Shown: positions 46,360 to 55,728 of the stretch, piece by piece
Layout: each line of letters begins with the position of its first letter
Numbering within the stretch: position 1 is the first letter of the stretch
Source: Gammaproteobacteria bacterium
GTDB lineage: Bacteria > Pseudomonadota > Gammaproteobacteria > Arenicellales > Poriferihabitantaceae
DNA: 64,000 nt
Reading direction: 5' to 3'
Assembly (NCBI GenBank): GCA_024644945.1
Contig: JAHEGU010000002.1
Span: forward strand, 94,209 to 158,208
Made by a program: the position numbers and the translations under genes
Notes under the pieces: generated by a model
What the model was told of the DNA's origin: nothing
What the model saw: only the letters and a program-made list of their open reading frames with translations
Database searches by the model: none

Positions 46360-47196
46360 ATGGAAATAAGTGTGGTGATTCCGACATGGAATCGCGCGGA
46401 CCTGGTGCACAGAGCAATCAAGTCAGTCATCAATCAGACTCTTGCAGCGGCAGAAGTGATTGTGGTTGATGATGGCTCTGTTGATAATACTAAGGAGCGA
46501 GTCGCCAGGGACTTTCCCGAGGCGGTGGTGTTAACACAGACCAACCAGGGCGTCAGCGCCGCGCGCAATCACGGTGTCAGGATGGCAACCGGGGAATGGA
46601 TTGCGCTGCTGGATTCAGACGATGAATGGTTGCCGGGAAAGCTGGCTGCGCAGGCGAAGTTACTTAGCCTCCGAACAAACCTCGAGGTTTGTCACACCGA
46701 TGAGCTATGGATTCGCGATGGCCGCAGGATTAATCCCAAACAGAAACACTCGAAGCCAGAGGGTTGGATATTTGATAGCTGTCTTCCGCTATGTTGTGTA
46801 TCACCCTCATCCATACTGATGCGCCGTTCGGTTTTCGACAAGGTAGGGTATTTCGATGAAACACTGCCGGCGTGCGAGGACTATGATATGTGGCTGCGTG
46901 TATTCTGTGAATATGAGGTTGGCTTGGTGGAGTCAGCAATGTTAATCAAATATGGTGGTCATCGCGACCAGCTTTCGCGTCGCTATTGGGGCATGGACCG
47001 ATTCAGGGTCAGGGCGCTTGAGAAGATTTTACAATCCGGTCGCCTCGATCAACGTCAAATCCAGGCGTGCATCGATACCCTGGATCAAAAGTGTAACGTC
47101 CTGGTCAGTGGATTTGAAAAACGCGGTAAGCATGAAGAGGCTAATCAATATCGCGAAATTAAAGATAAGTGGTGTAGCACAGCACACAAATGCTAA
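46360..47196 (+). CDS. family 2 glycosyltransferase
   Basis: This 278-residue GT-A fold enzyme has the VVIPTWNRADLVHRAIKSV start, the nucleotide residues VVDDGSVDNT, the NQGVSAARNHGV segment and the DxD metal site in LLDSDDEW. The acceptor-side ED motif is in PACEDYDMWLR. It transfers an activated sugar to an unknown acceptor, probably for a surface glycan. It overlaps the next gene by seven bases. Confidence 0.88.
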   Translation: MEISVVIPTWNRADLVHRAIKSVINQTLAAAEVIVVDDGSVDNTKERVARDFPEAVVLTQTNQGVSAARNHGVRMATGEWIALLDSDDEWLPGKLAAQAKLLSLRTNLEVCHTDELWIRDGRRINPKQKHSKPEGWIFDSCLPLCCVSPSSILMRRSVFDKVGYFDETLPACEDYDMWLRVFCEYEVGLVESAMLIKYGGHRDQLSRRYWGMDRFRVRALEKILQSGRLDQRQIQACIDTLDQKCNVLVSGFEKRGKHEEANQYREIKDKWCSTAHKC

Positions 47197-47792
47197 ACAT
47201 CCTAACTGCCCATAGCGCTGAAGCGGCCCCATTTATCGAGCATTACACCATGTCCAGAGTAACCGGCACTTACGATCAAGGGTATTTTGAAGGGAAGGGT
47301 GCTCGTGCATTAGTGACCGGGCAGGGCGGGCGTCAATGTAGCGTGTCCTTATCCAAGTTCTGCAGTGGATTACCCGGTTTACAAAACGACTACTGGCTAA
47401 ACTTCGGACTAGCCGGGTCTTCTCAGTTTCCCTTGGGTCGATTGGTAAGCGGCGCTGTGATAGAAGGGCCGCGCGCCGAGCAGGTTCGTTTGCAGAGCTG
47501 GTCACAGGAGGTTATGCAGACATTGATACCGGCGACAACAGTACGAACCGTAGACAAGCCGGATTATGCATATGAGCTGGAAGGAGTTTACGAAATGGAG
47601 GCAGCGATGCTCCATGCGGTATTGCTTGAACATGACTATCACCGAAATCTAGCGGTACTTAAACTGGTCAGTGATGGCCCCGGAAAACCTGCGGTTAACA
47701 TAAAAAAACAAGATATGATTAAGATGATCGAGAGCAATTCATCAATGCTCACACGTCTCAGTGATATTCTTTTACAAAGCATTGGCACCTGA
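47190..47792 (+). CDS. nucleoside phosphorylase superfamily protein (MTA/SAH nucleosidase-like)
   Basis: The 200-residue product resembles the PNP/UDP family: LVTGQGGRQCSVSLSKF near residue 50, NFGLAGS near 72-78, and YEMEAAMLHAVL near 135, where EME holds the base and ribose in nucleosidases of this family. KLVSDGPG near residue 158 is the usual SD motif. It is shorter than MtnN and its substrate cannot be named. Being coupled to a glycosyltransferase is unusual. Confidence 0.7.
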   Translation: MLNILTAHSAEAAPFIEHYTMSRVTGTYDQGYFEGKGARALVTGQGGRQCSVSLSKFCSGLPGLQNDYWLNFGLAGSSQFPLGRLVSGAVIEGPRAEQVRLQSWSQEVMQTLIPATTVRTVDKPDYAYELEGVYEMEAAMLHAVLLEHDYHRNLAVLKLVSDGPGKPAVNIKKQDMIKMIESNSSMLTRLSDILLQSIGT

Positions 47793-47823
47793 CAAGGTTA
47801 TGACCACGACCACATCAAATTTT

Positions 47824-47895
47824 AATAATGCTCTTTTCTGAATATCATTATTAGTGGCTGTAACGTTGCTTGCCGGGTTTATCCAATACAGCCAC
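47824..47895. repeat. two consecutive inverted repeats between convergent genes
   Basis: TAATAATG (47823-47830) is matched by CATTATTA (47846-47853), and GTGGCTGTA (47854-47862) by TACAGCCAC (47887-47895); both are perfect. They lie between the phosphorylase-like gene and a convergent glycosyltransferase. No T-tract follows, so they are weak terminators at best; an unknown structured RNA is possible. Confidence 0.45.
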
Positions 47896-47993
47896 GCAAC
47901 AACAGAGTTTCCATGCACACACTCTGCCGGGAGTAATAGGATCGTTAAGGCAGATACTATTGATCTGGTTTATAAGCCAGACTAGGTGCGCTT

Positions 47994-48995
47994 TTACCCC
48001 ACCGATAAATAGTCTTCGTTAATTTGATATCCAAAACTATCGAGTTCGCCCTGGATCAAATCACGGGCGCCATGGTTGGTAACGTAAATTAGAACGAATG
48101 GCTTCATGCTCCCAACTGGGTTTCGCAGAAAATCGGGGGCCACCACTGGTACTCCCCTGATGCAGTTACCTATTTTCTTCGGATCGATATCAATCCATAC
48201 CTCAGGTTCGATACCTCGCACAATAAGATGGCGTGCGCGCTGCCTTGTTTTACGCCCCGCGCCCCAAAAAGCCACCGGGCGCTGCTTGAGAACCGGTAAC
48301 CTGGCCAGGTATTGTGCACGCAGTCGATCGAATGCCTGCCGCTCGTAAGCCGGGTGTGTACGGGAGAGTCGATTGGAAGATTCACGCCAGTCGAGCAAAA
48401 CCGCAGGGTGTTTTACGACTTTAATCCCACGATCCATCGCTCGCAGCCATAGTTCATAATCCTCGGGAAAATCCCCTTTAAGATATCCACCCAACTCCAG
48501 GATGGACTCACGATGGAACATTACCGAGGGATGCGCCAGGGGGGACTCCACAAAACGGTGAGAATATATATCCTGATGAGATAACAGGTTGTTCTGCCAC
48601 CTTATGTATTCGTGGTAACCCTGTTTAACCATGCAAAGCGGGAATAGTCTGACTTTCGAACTCACCAGACTCACATCGGGATTCGACTGAAGCAATCGGT
48701 ACTGGACCTCTAAACGGTTCGACCGCATCAAGTCATCGGTATCCATTCTTGCGATCAACGGATATCGGGCTTGCCGTATACCAAAATTAAGCGCATCCGC
48801 TATCCCTTCTCCAGGATTGCTAATCACTCTTATCCGGGTGTCAGGCCACGCGGTAATCAATAATCGGGTCTCATCGGTGCTGTGATCATCAACGGCCACA
48901 ACCTCAAAATTGCGATAGCTCTGTTGTCTGATGGAAGCCAGGCATCCCTGGATTGTGGACGCTGCGTTTCGGAACGGTAGCAGGATGCTAATCAT
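47994..48995 (-). CDS. family 2 glycosyltransferase with C-terminal nucleotide-binding-like domain
   Basis: This 333-residue protein begins with a GT2 catalytic domain (ISILLPFRNAASTIQGCLASI, VVAVDDHSTDET, ARMDTDDLMRSNRL, FPEDYELWLRA). After about residue 240 comes a second part, VAFWGAGRKTRQRARHLIVRGIEP, with a Rossmann-like GAGRK loop that ends in IYVTNHGARDLI. The added domain is seen in some surface-glycan transferases; its role is not known to me. It is transcribed divergently from yajQ. Confidence 0.85.
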   Translation of the reverse strand: MISILLPFRNAASTIQGCLASIRQQSYRNFEVVAVDDHSTDETRLLITAWPDTRIRVISNPGEGIADALNFGIRQARYPLIARMDTDDLMRSNRLEVQYRLLQSNPDVSLVSSKVRLFPLCMVKQGYHEYIRWQNNLLSHQDIYSHRFVESPLAHPSVMFHRESILELGGYLKGDFPEDYELWLRAMDRGIKVVKHPAVLLDWRESSNRLSRTHPAYERQAFDRLRAQYLARLPVLKQRPVAFWGAGRKTRQRARHLIVRGIEPEVWIDIDPKKIGNCIRGVPVVAPDFLRNPVGSMKPFVLIYVTNHGARDLIQGELDSFGYQINEDYLSVG

Positions 48996-49073
48996 ATCAA
49001 TCCCGGCGGGCGGGTTACGAAGCGGGCAATTTTAGGCGATAATCCGGCCGGTTCCGCAATGTTCAGTGATTAA

Positions 49074-49559
49074 ATGCCCTCGTTCGATATTGTCTCCGAA
49101 ATAGACTGGCAGGAAGTTAAAAATGCCGTCAATATGGCCAATAAGGAAATATCCAATCGATATGACTTTAAAGGCAGTGATGCACGGGTCGAGGAGTCTG
49201 ATCCGAAGCTGACGTTGCACGCAGACGATGCCTTTAAAGTTAATCAGGTGATGGACGTGCTGTTGCTCAAGCTTTCCAAGCGAGGCGTCGATGTCAACGC
49301 TTTGGACAAATCTGAGCTCAAGTCCAGTCCGACTGGCAAGTCAATGCAGGAAGTTACAATCCTTCAGGGTGTGGATACCGAGCGAGCCAGGAAAATTGTC
49401 AAACTGATTAAGGCTCAGAAGTACAAGGTGCAGGCAGCGATTCAGGGGGAACAGGTCAGAGTAACCGGAAAGAAAAGGGACGATCTGCAACAGGTAATCG
49501 GCTTTCTTAAAGACCAGCAACTTGATATACCGCTTCAGTTTACGAACTTTCGCGACTAA
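49074..49559 (+). CDS. yajQ: YajQ family nucleotide-binding protein
   Basis: The 161-residue product is a YajQ protein, a duplicated ferredoxin-like fold that binds nucleotides; relatives in Xanthomonas bind cyclic di-GMP and interact with transcription factors. Markers are MPSFDIVSEIDWQEVKNAVNMA at the start, NRYDFKGSDA, TGKSMQEVTILQGVD, and VRVTGKKRDDLQQVI. Length is normal. Confidence 0.95.
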   Translation: MPSFDIVSEIDWQEVKNAVNMANKEISNRYDFKGSDARVEESDPKLTLHADDAFKVNQVMDVLLLKLSKRGVDVNALDKSELKSSPTGKSMQEVTILQGVDTERARKIVKLIKAQKYKVQAAIQGEQVRVTGKKRDDLQQVIGFLKDQQLDIPLQFTNFRD

Positions 49560-49605
49560 TTCCGATCTAATGCTTAGTAACGATTAATTATCTGAGGAAA
49601 TATTC

Positions 49606-50343
49606 ATGACCAGGAGCTGGTTTTCCGTAGCCACACTATTTACAGTCTGCCTGACGGTGCTGAGTGGGGGCGCTTTAGCGCAGTCTGAGATAGATGCGGT
49701 TCGTAACAATCTTAAAAAAATTATTCCAGCTCAAATGGAGATTAAGTCCATTGAGCAAACGCCCATGGAAGGTGTTTATGAAGTCAGGGCAGGCAATGAG
49801 AACCTGTTCGTATACAGCAACGGAGAATTCGTCATGATTGGCGAAGTTTATGATACAGATCGTCGCGTAAGTTGGGCCCAGGAACGACGGGATAAGGAGA
49901 AGGCTGTAGCAATGAAGGATCTCGCAGCGATGCCGGAAAGCAACATGATCATTATGGGTGATCCGGAGGGTGAACGATATGTCACCGTGTTCACTGATAC
50001 TGATTGCGGCTGGTGCCAGAAGTTTCACCAGGATATCCCAGTGCTTCAGGCTGGTGGACTAAAGGTGCGTTATTTAATGTGGCCGCGAGCCGGGCTCAGT
50101 TCCGAAAGTGCTCGGGAAGCGGTATCAGTATGGTGCGCAGAAGATCAGGGCAAAGCCATGACAATTGCCAAAAACCGCCAAACGGTAGAGCCTAAACAAT
50201 GCGAGAACCCGGTTGAGCAGCACTATGAGCTGGGATTCAGGCTGGGAGTCCAGGGGACGCCTTTTATTATGTTGGATAACGGTAAAGTGCTCGGAGGGTA
50301 TGTGCCACCGGATAAACTACTGGCCGAAGCAGGATTGAACTGA
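49606..50343 (+). CDS. dsbC: thiol:disulfide interchange protein DsbC
   Basis: This 245-residue periplasmic disulfide isomerase has a signal peptide (MTRSWFSVATLFTVCLTVLSGGALA), an N-terminal dimerisation domain and a thioredoxin domain with active site C134-G-W-C137 (E. coli has CGYC) and the cis-Pro loop GVQGTPFIML. It corrects wrong disulfides and would be kept reduced by DsbD. It lies 46 bases after yajQ on the same strand. Confidence 0.93.
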   Translation: MTRSWFSVATLFTVCLTVLSGGALAQSEIDAVRNNLKKIIPAQMEIKSIEQTPMEGVYEVRAGNENLFVYSNGEFVMIGEVYDTDRRVSWAQERRDKEKAVAMKDLAAMPESNMIIMGDPEGERYVTVFTDTDCGWCQKFHQDIPVLQAGGLKVRYLMWPRAGLSSESAREAVSVWCAEDQGKAMTIAKNRQTVEPKQCENPVEQHYELGFRLGVQGTPFIMLDNGKVLGGYVPPDKLLAEAGLN

Positions 50344-50353
50344 TTCTGATTCG

Positions 50354-50677
50354 TTAGCTTTCGGTTTTCGCCTCGGGTAGATTCGCCTCTATTGATTTCA
50401 GACTATCGCCCTCGAAGATTAAAGTAGCCGAAGACCTTTCGGTTACTCTGCGAGCTTTACCCGGTTTCAGGGAGTAAAAGTAATCCCAGCGGTCTTTGTT
50501 GAAAGGATCATTGATCAACGGAAAGCCAAGTATTTTGACCACCTCCCGTTTGCTCATGCCGGGCTCAATCTGGGATACCATCTCGCTGGTAATTTCATTG
50601 CCTTGCTGGACATCAACTCGATAGATGCAGCCGCTGGAAAGGACGAAGCAAAGTACGACAATGAATCTACTGATCAT
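50354..50677 (-). CDS. bamE: outer membrane assembly lipoprotein BamE
   Basis: This 107-residue BamE (SmpA/OmlA) lipoprotein has a short signal with lipobox LSSGC17 and the MSKREVVKILGFPLINDPFNKDRWDYFYSLKPG core typical of the family. It is part of the complex that inserts beta-barrel proteins in the outer membrane. It is last in an nadK-recN-GNAT-bamE series on the minus strand and converges with dsbC. Confidence 0.93.
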   Translation of the reverse strand: MISRFIVVLCFVLSSGCIYRVDVQQGNEITSEMVSQIEPGMSKREVVKILGFPLINDPFNKDRWDYFYSLKPGKARRVTERSSATLIFEGDSLKSIEANLPEAKTES

Positions 50678-50691
50678 TCTGAATACGCAAT

Positions 50692-51204
50692 TTAAGGGGA
50701 CAATGTCTTCAACACCGCTATTTCATCACAGTTGCGAAATTTGTGGCAATTAATACATGCGCCCCATACCTTCTCCGGAAGAACATTCATTTCAACAACC
50801 TCAAATCCAGATTTGCTAAAGAAACGTACTTCATAGGTCAGAGCCATCAATTTACTCAGGCCAATTTGTCGGGCCTCTTGCTCTATAACACCCACCAGCC
50901 GGCGTCCAAAACCCAGCCCCGCGTGCTCTGGGGCCACCGCCAGGCTGCGAACTTCTCCAAGATCACGGGTAAAAATCTGAAGTGCGCAACAGGCAATAAT
51001 CTTACCATTCCATTCCACTACCTTAAACTCTCGCAGTGAGTGAAAGATATCGCCTTCCGGTCGTGGCAGCAGGATATCTCGATCACTGTAGTGTTTAAGC
51101 AACCGGTGAATACTACCAACGTCTTCCAGTCTGGCTGGTCGAATTGGTAGCTCCGGCAGGGCCAAAGGCGAGGCGGCCACTCTTTCAGTCTTTATCGGTT
51201 CCAT
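50692..51204 (-). CDS. GNAT acetyltransferase, short N-acetylglutamate synthase-like
   Basis: The 170-residue product is a single GNAT domain: IRPARLEDVGSIHRLL, then EVRSLAVAPEHAGLGFGRRLV for acetyl-CoA, and an end KVWGACINCHKFRNCDEIAV. That cysteine-containing end and RDILLPRP are typical of the short, kinase-less N-acetylglutamate synthase type, which would acetylate glutamate for arginine synthesis. Whether another argA exists in the genome cannot be seen. It lies 13 bases downstream of recN and 14 bases before bamE, so the group is a single transcription unit. Confidence 0.75.
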   Translation of the reverse strand: MEPIKTERVAASPLALPELPIRPARLEDVGSIHRLLKHYSDRDILLPRPEGDIFHSLREFKVVEWNGKIIACCALQIFTRDLGEVRSLAVAPEHAGLGFGRRLVGVIEQEARQIGLSKLMALTYEVRFFSKSGFEVVEMNVLPEKVWGACINCHKFRNCDEIAVLKTLSP

Positions 51205-51217
51205 GGGCCAAATCTTA

Positions 51218-52894
51218 TCAGGCTGAGGCTAGCATTTGTTCTGCATGGTCGCGCGATTGTTTGGTTATTTTTTCACTGCCGGTCATTCTTGAAATCTCTT
51301 CGATTCGGCTTTCTTGATCAAGCAGTCTGATAGCGATATCGATTGCTCCGGCTTTTTTCTTGGCGTTGGTCTTAGATACACAAAAATGGTGATCTGCCCT
51401 GGCCGCGACCTGAGCCAGATGCGTGACACAGATTACCTGACTACTTTTACCGAGATCACGGAGTCGTTGACCAACAGTGTTTGCAACGGTGCCACCGATA
51501 CCGACATCGACCTCGTCAAAAATTAGCGTAGGTACCATTGCCGCACCCGAGAGAATAACCTGGATTGCCAGAGAAATTCTTGAAAGTTCACCACCTGAGG
51601 CAATGCGGGAAAGTGGTTGAACGGGTAAACCAGGATTGGCGGTTACCATAAACTCAATCGTTTCAGCCCCGTGTCGCGAAATTTTATCTGCCGCCAGTGG
51701 ATTCAGCGCAATTTCAAAACTCCCACCCTGCATTCCGAGTTCCTGCATAGCTGCGGTGATCTGTTTGGCTAGCTTGGTTGCGGAGGATTGACGGGAGTCA
51801 CTGATGCGTGCACAAAGTTCGTGATATTTTTTCTGTTCGGTATTGATCAATTTTTCCAGTTTGGCCCGTTCGGCATCAGGATTGCTCAATCCTTGTAGTT
51901 CTTCGCGCAGGACTATGGTGTGTTCGGCTAGCATTTGCGGTTGGACTCTGTGCTTTCTCGAGAGGTCATGAAAGCTTGAAAATCGTTGCTCAATTTCTTT
52001 TATCTCAATACTATCCACTTCGCTGGATTGGTATTGGTCCTTCAATTGACGTACCGCCTCCTCGACATTGACCGTTGCCTCCTCCAGAAGCGCTGCAATT
52101 GCTCCAAGCTGTGAATCGAATCGCTCAAGGTTTCTAAGCTGTGCGCAAACTTTTACCAGTTCGGAATTGATGTTGCTGCGTTCGTCCTGGTCCAGACGTT
52201 CAATCACTGATTGACAACCGGAGACAAGTTCTTGCAGGTGGTGAAGCCGTTTCTGTTGCTGCTCCAACCGTTCCCATTCTCCAGCCACCGGATCGAGCTG
52301 ATCAAGTTCGGTGAGCTGAAACTTCAGCAAATCAATCCTCTCCTGGATTGCGGTCTGCTGGTTGTTAACTCGATCGATTTGTCTCTGTAGTGAGCTTAGT
52401 GAATCGTAGCAGCTACTCAATTCGTCTAATAAGGATTGATTGCCCGCAGCCTCGTCCAATAGTGCCTGTTGAATCGGTCTGCGGATCAGAGAGTGATGGT
52501 CATGCTGTCCGTGAATATCAACCAGGTCCACACCTAGTTCCCGTAACATGGAAATGTTAACGGGCCTGCCGTTGATATATCCGCGCCCAGGTTTGTCTCG
52601 TCGAATAATCCGACGTAACAACAGTTCATTGTCGCTTCGCAGGTCATGTCGTTCCAGCCAGTCAAATACGGCATGCTCACTGGGAAGCGAAAAGCTGCAC
52701 TGTATTTCGGCGCTATCCTGGCCGAGTTGAATCAATGAATTGTCGGCTCGAGCCCCCAGCAGAGTGGCCAGTGCATCGACCATTAAGGATTTTCCCGATC
52801 CGGTTTCTCCGGTAACCGCACTGAAACCATCTTCAAGCTCGAGTTCAACTGACGCCGCAATCGCGAAGTGACTGATCTCCAGCCAGTCGATCAT
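51218..52894 (-). CDS. recN: DNA repair protein RecN
   Basis: This 558-residue SMC-like ATPase has Walker A in TGETGSGKSLMVDAL near residue 30, a central coiled coil (about 155-360), the signature SRIASGGELSRISLAIQV and Walker B in TLIFDEVDVGIGG. It assists double-strand break repair with RecA. It overlaps nadK by four bases. No LexA-type box was recognised upstream, as it is inside the nadK operon. Confidence 0.96.
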   Translation of the reverse strand: MIDWLEISHFAIAASVELELEDGFSAVTGETGSGKSLMVDALATLLGARADNSLIQLGQDSAEIQCSFSLPSEHAVFDWLERHDLRSDNELLLRRIIRRDKPGRGYINGRPVNISMLRELGVDLVDIHGQHDHHSLIRRPIQQALLDEAAGNQSLLDELSSCYDSLSSLQRQIDRVNNQQTAIQERIDLLKFQLTELDQLDPVAGEWERLEQQQKRLHHLQELVSGCQSVIERLDQDERSNINSELVKVCAQLRNLERFDSQLGAIAALLEEATVNVEEAVRQLKDQYQSSEVDSIEIKEIEQRFSSFHDLSRKHRVQPQMLAEHTIVLREELQGLSNPDAERAKLEKLINTEQKKYHELCARISDSRQSSATKLAKQITAAMQELGMQGGSFEIALNPLAADKISRHGAETIEFMVTANPGLPVQPLSRIASGGELSRISLAIQVILSGAAMVPTLIFDEVDVGIGGTVANTVGQRLRDLGKSSQVICVTHLAQVAARADHHFCVSKTNAKKKAGAIDIAIRLLDQESRIEEISRMTGSEKITKQSRDHAEQMLASA

Positions 52895-53754
52895 CCGGTC
52901 CAGCCCAGCTTGGATCGAAGCACATCGAAGTGATCATGTGAGTCAATCCGGATCATTGATAGTTTATTTTCAGCGCGGCGTAATTGAATGATCTCACCAC
53001 CTTTGAGTTCGCAAACGATCAATCCATCCAGTGCCAGATTGGCATGAGTTTCAGAGATTTTCAAAGAATCTATTTCAACCAGGGAGTTTTCATGAATGAT
53101 AATAGGTCGGTTACTGAGTGTATGCGGGCATATTGGCGAAATGCTGATTACCGACAAAGTCGGATAGATAATTGGCCCACCCGCGGAAAGAGAATAGGCG
53201 GTAGATCCAGTCGGTGTTGCCACTATCAAACCATCGCTGCGGGTGTGGCTTACGAAGCGGCCATCGATATGGGTTTCAAATTCAATTAAACGACCGGTAT
53301 TGCCTTTAGAGATGACCGCGTCGTTGACTGCTATGCCTTGAAAGGCGATCTCATTATCTTTGATAACACTGGTCTGCAGCAGAGTGCGCTTCTCGATTGA
53401 ATAGTCGCCATTGATCAACGATTCCAGGCACTGCTCAAGTTCGCTCAGTGAGATATCAGTGAGAAATCCTAGTCTTCCCAGGTTTACCCCGACTGCTGGC
53501 ACATCATGGCTGGAAAGCAAGCGTGCGGCATTAAGCATGGTGCCGTCACCTCCGACCACCATCGCAATGTCTATTACTGCGTTTAATGGCTGATTCTGAT
53601 CGTCAATTCTTTCCCCATCTATTTCTGCGGAAGTCGTGCTACCAAGCAGGACTTTTAATCCATTTTTCTCCAGCACCTCGCGTACCTTCACCAGCACGGG
53701 CGCTACGCTGCTGTCTCCAAATTTGCCGAACAATCCGACCTTAGAAATATCCAC
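52891..53754 (-). CDS. nadK: NAD kinase
   Basis: This 287-residue enzyme phosphorylates NAD to NADP. The GGDGTML motif is near residue 72, followed by GVNLGRLGFLTDIS, the NDAVISKG region, and GLIVATPTGSTAYSLSAGGPII. It starts a minus-strand operon that is divergent from hrcA, a common gammaproteobacterial order. Confidence 0.96.
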   Translation of the reverse strand: MDISKVGLFGKFGDSSVAPVLVKVREVLEKNGLKVLLGSTTSAEIDGERIDDQNQPLNAVIDIAMVVGGDGTMLNAARLLSSHDVPAVGVNLGRLGFLTDISLSELEQCLESLINGDYSIEKRTLLQTSVIKDNEIAFQGIAVNDAVISKGNTGRLIEFETHIDGRFVSHTRSDGLIVATPTGSTAYSLSAGGPIIYPTLSVISISPICPHTLSNRPIIIHENSLVEIDSLKISETHANLALDGLIVCELKGGEIIQLRRAENKLSMIRIDSHDHFDVLRSKLGWTG

Positions 53755-53874
53755 TATGATTTCAATAAGTTAAATGGTAAAGATGTATCAGGTTGTAAAT
53801 ATCGATCAGCTGCCGATATACGCTAGATCCTGATGGGGCAATGAAGTATAAGCGGGTTACGTTAAAAAACAATC

Positions 53875-53902
53875 TTGACAGCATTGTGACAGGATTGATA
53901 TT
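53875..53902 (+). promoter_or_regulatory. sigma-70-like promoter for hrcA
   Basis: A consensus TTGACA (53875-53880) is followed after 16 bases by GATATT (53897-53902), about 60 bases ahead of hrcA. No CIRCE element (TTAGCACTC-N9-GAGTGCTAA) is visible here. Confidence 0.35.
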
Positions 53903-53963
53903 TGTGGTCTGATAACGATATATATCTTAGCTGTACATACTATTTCTATACCTTTGAACATCG

Positions 53964-55022
53964 ATGAGTGACAAAGAAGACCTGCCATTAGGTTCCCGAG
54001 CTGAGATGGTATTAATGGGGCTGATAAGCAAATACATCAGTGAAGGCAGTCCGGTCGGTTCAAGGACGCTATCTCGCGAGACTGATCTGGATCTCAGTCC
54101 CGCCACTATTCGTAACGTGATGTCAGATCTTGAAGAACACGGACTGATCGAAGCGCCTCACACTTCGGCTGGTCGCGTTCCGACTCCTAAAGGATATCGG
54201 TTTTTTATAAACTGCCTGATGGACACGGGATCAATTAATCAAGATGCTCTGGCTGACTACGACGATGCCTTTAGCGGAATCGCGGACCCCAAGAGTATCC
54301 TTACCAGCGCATCCGAAATGCTGTCCCAGATCACCTCGTTTGCTGGAATGGTATCGACGCCCAGTAAAATCAATATAAAATTTCGTCAGATAGAGTTTCT
54401 TAAACTGTCACAACAGACAGTTTTGGCAATTTTGGTTACCAATGATGGTCAGGTGCAAAACCGGGTATTGTCGACGAGTAAGGAATATAGCGATAGCGAA
54501 CTGGTAGAGGCTGCCAATTTTTTCAACGCCACTTATGGCGCCTGGAGTCTCGATGAGGTACGCACCGATTTGGCACAACATATGCGCGCCGATCATCGGG
54601 ATATGCATCGAGAGATGCGCACCGCGATCAGAATGGCGGGTGAACTATTTGAGAATGAAACAGATGCTGAATTAGAGTCGGTGCTAGTAAGTGGAGAGAA
54701 CAATCTTTTGGCAGTGCCAGATTTCTCTGAGCTTGAAAAAATAAAACAACTTTTTGATACCTTTAAAACTAAACAGGTGCTGTATGACTTGTTGCAGAAA
54801 AGTATGACGACTTCTGGCGTACAGATTTTTATTGGTGAGGAGTCTGGTTATAAAATCCTGGAAGACTGCAGCGTGATTGCGGCCCCATATGAGGTGGACA
54901 GCACGCGGGTCGGGGTGGTGGGGGTGATCGGACCCACCAGGATGCAATACGAAGAGGTCATTTCGGCAGTTGATATTACCGCCAGACTTCTTGGCAGCGC
55001 CCTGAGTAACAGCGCCCACTGA
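53964..55022 (+). CDS. hrcA: heat-inducible transcription repressor HrcA
   Basis: The 352-residue product is HrcA: an N-terminal winged helix (GSRTLSRETDLDLSPATIRNVMSDLEEHGLIEAPHTSAGRVPTPKGYRFF) and a GAF-like C-terminal domain with FIGEE and GVVGVIGPTRMQYEEVI. It represses chaperone genes through CIRCE and needs GroE. No CIRCE is found upstream of grpE, dnaK or hrcA in this window, so its target is probably groESL elsewhere. Confidence 0.95.
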   Translation: MSDKEDLPLGSRAEMVLMGLISKYISEGSPVGSRTLSRETDLDLSPATIRNVMSDLEEHGLIEAPHTSAGRVPTPKGYRFFINCLMDTGSINQDALADYDDAFSGIADPKSILTSASEMLSQITSFAGMVSTPSKINIKFRQIEFLKLSQQTVLAILVTNDGQVQNRVLSTSKEYSDSELVEAANFFNATYGAWSLDEVRTDLAQHMRADHRDMHREMRTAIRMAGELFENETDAELESVLVSGENNLLAVPDFSELEKIKQLFDTFKTKQVLYDLLQKSMTTSGVQIFIGEESGYKILEDCSVIAAPYEVDSTRVGVVGVIGPTRMQYEEVISAVDITARLLGSALSNSAH

Positions 55023-55054
55023 ATTTTTCGAACTCTGACCCAGGATCTCCCTGC

Positions 55055-55591
55055 ATGAGCAATCTCGGTCAATTATTTGACCAGCTCAGAGCCTTCGATC
55101 GTCCACCTGTGGAAACCTGGCACCCGGACAAAACGGTTGAATTCGACCTTCGGATAAGCGCAAGTGGAGAATGGATTCACGAGGGCGGAGTTATCCCCAG
55201 GAAAAGACTGGTCAAGCTGTTTTCTACAGTATTGGTATTACGGGACGGTCAATACTATCTGGTCACACCTCATGTGAAATACCACATTCAAGTCGATGAG
55301 GCGCCGTTTATGGCGGTAGAGTTGCGTATCGAGGGGAGCGGTGAATCACAGGAGTTATATTTTCGAACTGACATGGACGAAGTGGTAATGGCGAATGCGG
55401 ATCATCCATTATCTGTCACCGCTGACCCACAAAACGGACAGCCGCGGCCGTTGGTTGAAGTTCGGGATGGGCTGTGCGCTAAGTTGACTCGTCCGGTATA
55501 TTATGAACTCGCGCAGATTAGCACGGAGTTCGAAGGCCATCATACGGTTCCTGGTGTATTCAGCGGCGGCATTTTCTTTAAAATGGTTTAA
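55055..55591 (+). CDS. DUF1285 family protein
   Basis: The 178-residue product fits DUF1285, a small beta-rich cytosolic family widespread in proteobacteria. It begins with a short helix, then ETWHPDKTVEFDLRISASGEWIHEGGVIPRKRLVKLFSTVL, and continues to YYLVTPHVKYHIQVDEAPFMAVEL. Its function is unknown. It follows hrcA after 32 bases on the same strand. Confidence 0.85.
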   Translation: MSNLGQLFDQLRAFDRPPVETWHPDKTVEFDLRISASGEWIHEGGVIPRKRLVKLFSTVLVLRDGQYYLVTPHVKYHIQVDEAPFMAVELRIEGSGESQELYFRTDMDEVVMANADHPLSVTADPQNGQPRPLVEVRDGLCAKLTRPVYYELAQISTEFEGHHTVPGVFSGGIFFKMV

Positions 55592-55728
55592 TCAGCTCTG
55601 GATATTCGGCCTCAAATCGACGATCATCCCACCTGGTTAAGTGAGCGAAACATTCAGTTTCCAGGGCTCGCGAATGTTTTTCGCGGAGCTGCCGGGAACG
55701 CTAACAGATTAGACTGGAGCAATACCTC

